Assembly: GCA_025997655.1 (NCBI GenBank)
Contig: BNUW01000153.1
Location: forward strand, 1-5,400
Source of the DNA: Spirochaetia bacterium
GTDB lineage: Bacteria; Spirochaetota; Spirochaetia; Treponematales; Breznakiellaceae
DNA: 5,400 nucleotides
Direction of reading: 5' to 3'
How positions within the stretch are numbered: the first letter of the stretch is position 1; every line of letters begins with the position of its first letter. The notes under the pieces are model-generated. The model saw nothing but the letters and a program-made list of their open reading frames with translations. It ran no database searches and was not told the origin of the DNA. Shown here piece after piece: positions 3,928 through 5,400 of the stretch. Both the position numbers and the translations under genes were made by a program.

Positions 3928-5400
3928 ATGTTTGATGATAAGAATAATAATGTACCGCCGCCGCGTCCGCCGATTCAGACCGGCCGGCCTAACCGGTTTG
4001 CCCTGTTTTTTTTCCTCATCGTGGTGGGGGTTTTTATCGCCTATTTCTTCAAACCCGAAGCCTCATCGATGCAGGAGATTTCCTACTCCACCTTTACCAA
4101 TTACCTGGAACGGAATGAGGTAAGCACCGTCAAGATCCTGGATAACGATATCATTGAAGGTACCCTCAAGGGGGTGTCCGGAACTTCCCTGCAATTCAGA
4201 ACCCTCATCCCCTATCAGGACCCGTCCCTGCTGCCAACCCTGCGGGAACGGGGGATCAATGTTTCCGGTGGGATAAGCAAGGTGGGGCCCCTGCGGATAT
4301 TGATGGAACTGCTCCCCTGGATTATCGGGTTTGGCTTTATCTGGTTCATGATGCGGAACATGCAGGGGCCGGGCAACAAGGCCTTTCAGTTCGGGCGGAG
4401 CCGGGCCAAGCGCTACCAGGATGAGGGAAAAAAGACCACCTTCGCCGATGTGGCGGGCCAGGTAGACGCCAAGTACGAATTGCAGGAGGTGGTTTCCTTC
4501 CTTAAAGACCCGCAAAAGTTTACCAAAATGGGGGCAAAGATACCCAAGGGGGTGCTCCTGGTGGGTATGCCCGGTACCGGGAAGACCCTGATGGCAAAGG
4601 CCGTGGCCGGAGAAGCCGGGGTAGCCTACTTCCACATGTCGGGCTCCGATTTTGTGGAGATGTTTGTGGGGGTCGGGGCCAGCCGGGTTCGGGACCTCTT
4701 TGAGCAGGGCCGGAAAAACGCCCCCTGTATCATTTTTATCGATGAATTAGACGCCGTGGGCCGTACCCGTGGGGCCGGTTACGGCGGGGGCCACGATGAA
4801 CGGGAACAAACCCTGAACCAGCTCCTGGTGGAAATGGACGGCTTTGATTCCAAGGATGGGGTCATCATTTTAGCGGCCACCAACCGGCCCGATGTGCTTG
4901 ATCCGGCGCTGCTCCGGCCCGGCCGTTTCGATAGGCAGGTGGTGGTGGCCATGCCGGACATCAAGGAACGGGAGGCCATCCTCAAGATTCACGCCGAAAA
5001 GATACCCCTGGCGCCGGAGGTGGAGCTAAGCCGTATCGCCCGGGCGACTCCGGGGATGAGCGGCGCGGAAATAGCAAACCTGGTCAACGAGGCGGCCCTC
5101 TTTGCGGCCCGGCAGGACAAGCCCACGGTGGAAATGCCCGACTTTGAGGAAGCCCGGGACAAGGTGCTCATGGGGGTGGCCCGGAAAACCCTGGTAGTTT
5201 CCGAAAAAGAACGGCGGATGACCGCCATCCACGAGGCGGGTCACGCCCTGCTCCACTACTTCCTGAAAAACGCCGATCCCCTCCATAAAGTAACCATTAT
5301 TCCCCACGGCAGGGCTCTGGGTATGGCCATGTCCCTGCCCCTGGAGGACAGTTACAGCCGTACCAAGGGCTGGATCGAAGACCGGATCGCCATCTGCTAC
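3928..5400 (+). CDS. ftsH: ATP-dependent zinc metalloprotease FtsH, 3' end outside window
   Basis: FtsH is a hexameric inner-membrane AAA+ protease that pulls out and degrades misassembled membrane proteins and some regulators. The first 491 codons are present. Order: a short cytoplasmic Asn/Pro-rich N-terminus (1-23, with VPPPRPP), first membrane segment 24-41, an extracytoplasmic domain of about 80 residues (42-121; EISYSTF near 50-56), second membrane segment about 122-142, a basic linker, then the AAA+ module: Walker A GMPGTGKT at 213-220, pore-loop region MFVGVG at 245-250, Walker B IIFIDE at 268-273, the second region of homology [20 protein letters not shown] at 317-336. The zinc site HEAGH is at 435-439; the third zinc ligand lies beyond the window. 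The second residue of Walker A is Met where Pro is usual (GPPGTGKT). All catalytic residues visible are intact. The start follows from the AGGGG site and the expected length before the first membrane segment. Confidence 0.96.
   Translation, partial: MFDDKNNNVPPPRPPIQTGRPNRFALFFFLIVVGVFIAYFFKPEASSMQEISYSTFTNYLERNEVSTVKILDNDIIEGTLKGVSGTSLQFRTLIPYQDPSLLPTLRERGINVSGGISKVGPLRILMELLPWIIGFGFIWFMMRNMQGPGNKAFQFGRSRAKRYQDEGKKTTFADVAGQVDAKYELQEVVSFLKDPQKFTKMGAKIPKGVLLVGMPGTGKTLMAKAVAGEAGVAYFHMSGSDFVEMFVGVGASRVRDLFEQGRKNAPCIIFIDELDAVGRTRGAGYGGGHDEREQTLNQLLVEMDGFDSKDGVIILAATNRPDVLDPALLRPGRFDRQVVVAMPDIKEREAILKIHAEKIPLAPEVELSRIARATPGMSGAEIANLVNEAALFAARQDKPTVEMPDFEEARDKVLMGVARKTLVVSEKERRMTAIHEAGHALLHYFLKNADPLHKVTIIPHGRALGMAMSLPLEDSYSRTKGWIEDRIAICY

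Overview
The window looks like a chromosomal housekeeping stretch from a spirochaete of the Treponema type, possibly one of the GC-richer, gut-associated treponemes. This rests on the GC-rich coding sequence, the set and order of genes, a spoVG gene in a context with no other sporulation genes, and a CACGGAT-type intergenic repeat that I associate with spirochaete and gut-bacterial genomes. The genus is an inference; the genes are clear. All genes lie on the + strand.

Layout: (1) 1-222 is the C-terminal end of a Lys/Ala/Pro-rich, histone H1-like protein, closed by a strong intrinsic terminator at 228-260. (2) 261-405 is an AT-rich intergenic region with a candidate promoter (308-336) and competing small inverted repeats. 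(3) 406-2441 is a tight cluster of ispE (isoprenoid precursor synthesis), spoVG (nucleic-acid-binding regulator), a tRNA-Gln(TTG) gene squeezed between two coding regions, and rplY (ribosomal protein L25/CTC). (4) 2443-2537 is an imperfect palindrome built from CACGGAT units. It can fold as an intrinsic terminator, and its T-run touches the Shine-Dalgarno sequence of the next gene. (5) 2547-3914 is tilS (tRNA-Ile lysidine synthetase), followed 13 bases later by (6) ftsH from 3928, a membrane AAA+ zinc protease that runs off the right edge after 491 codons, just past its HEAGH motif.

The order ispE - spoVG - rplY/ctc - tilS - ftsH matches, with genes missing, the order of the same genes near the origin side of the Bacillus subtilis chromosome (ispE, purR, yabJ, spoVG, glmU, prs, ctc, pth/spoVC, mfd ... 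tilS, hprT, ftsH). The window therefore looks like a compressed version of an old gene order. The genes serve translation (tRNA-Gln, L25, TilS), essential metabolism (IspE) and membrane protein quality control (FtsH).

I found no CRISPR array, transposase, toxin-antitoxin pair, prophage gene or novel multi-gene system. The least explained pieces are the CACGGAT palindrome between rplY and tilS, the tRNA embedded between two open reading frames, and the lysine-rich tail protein at the left edge.
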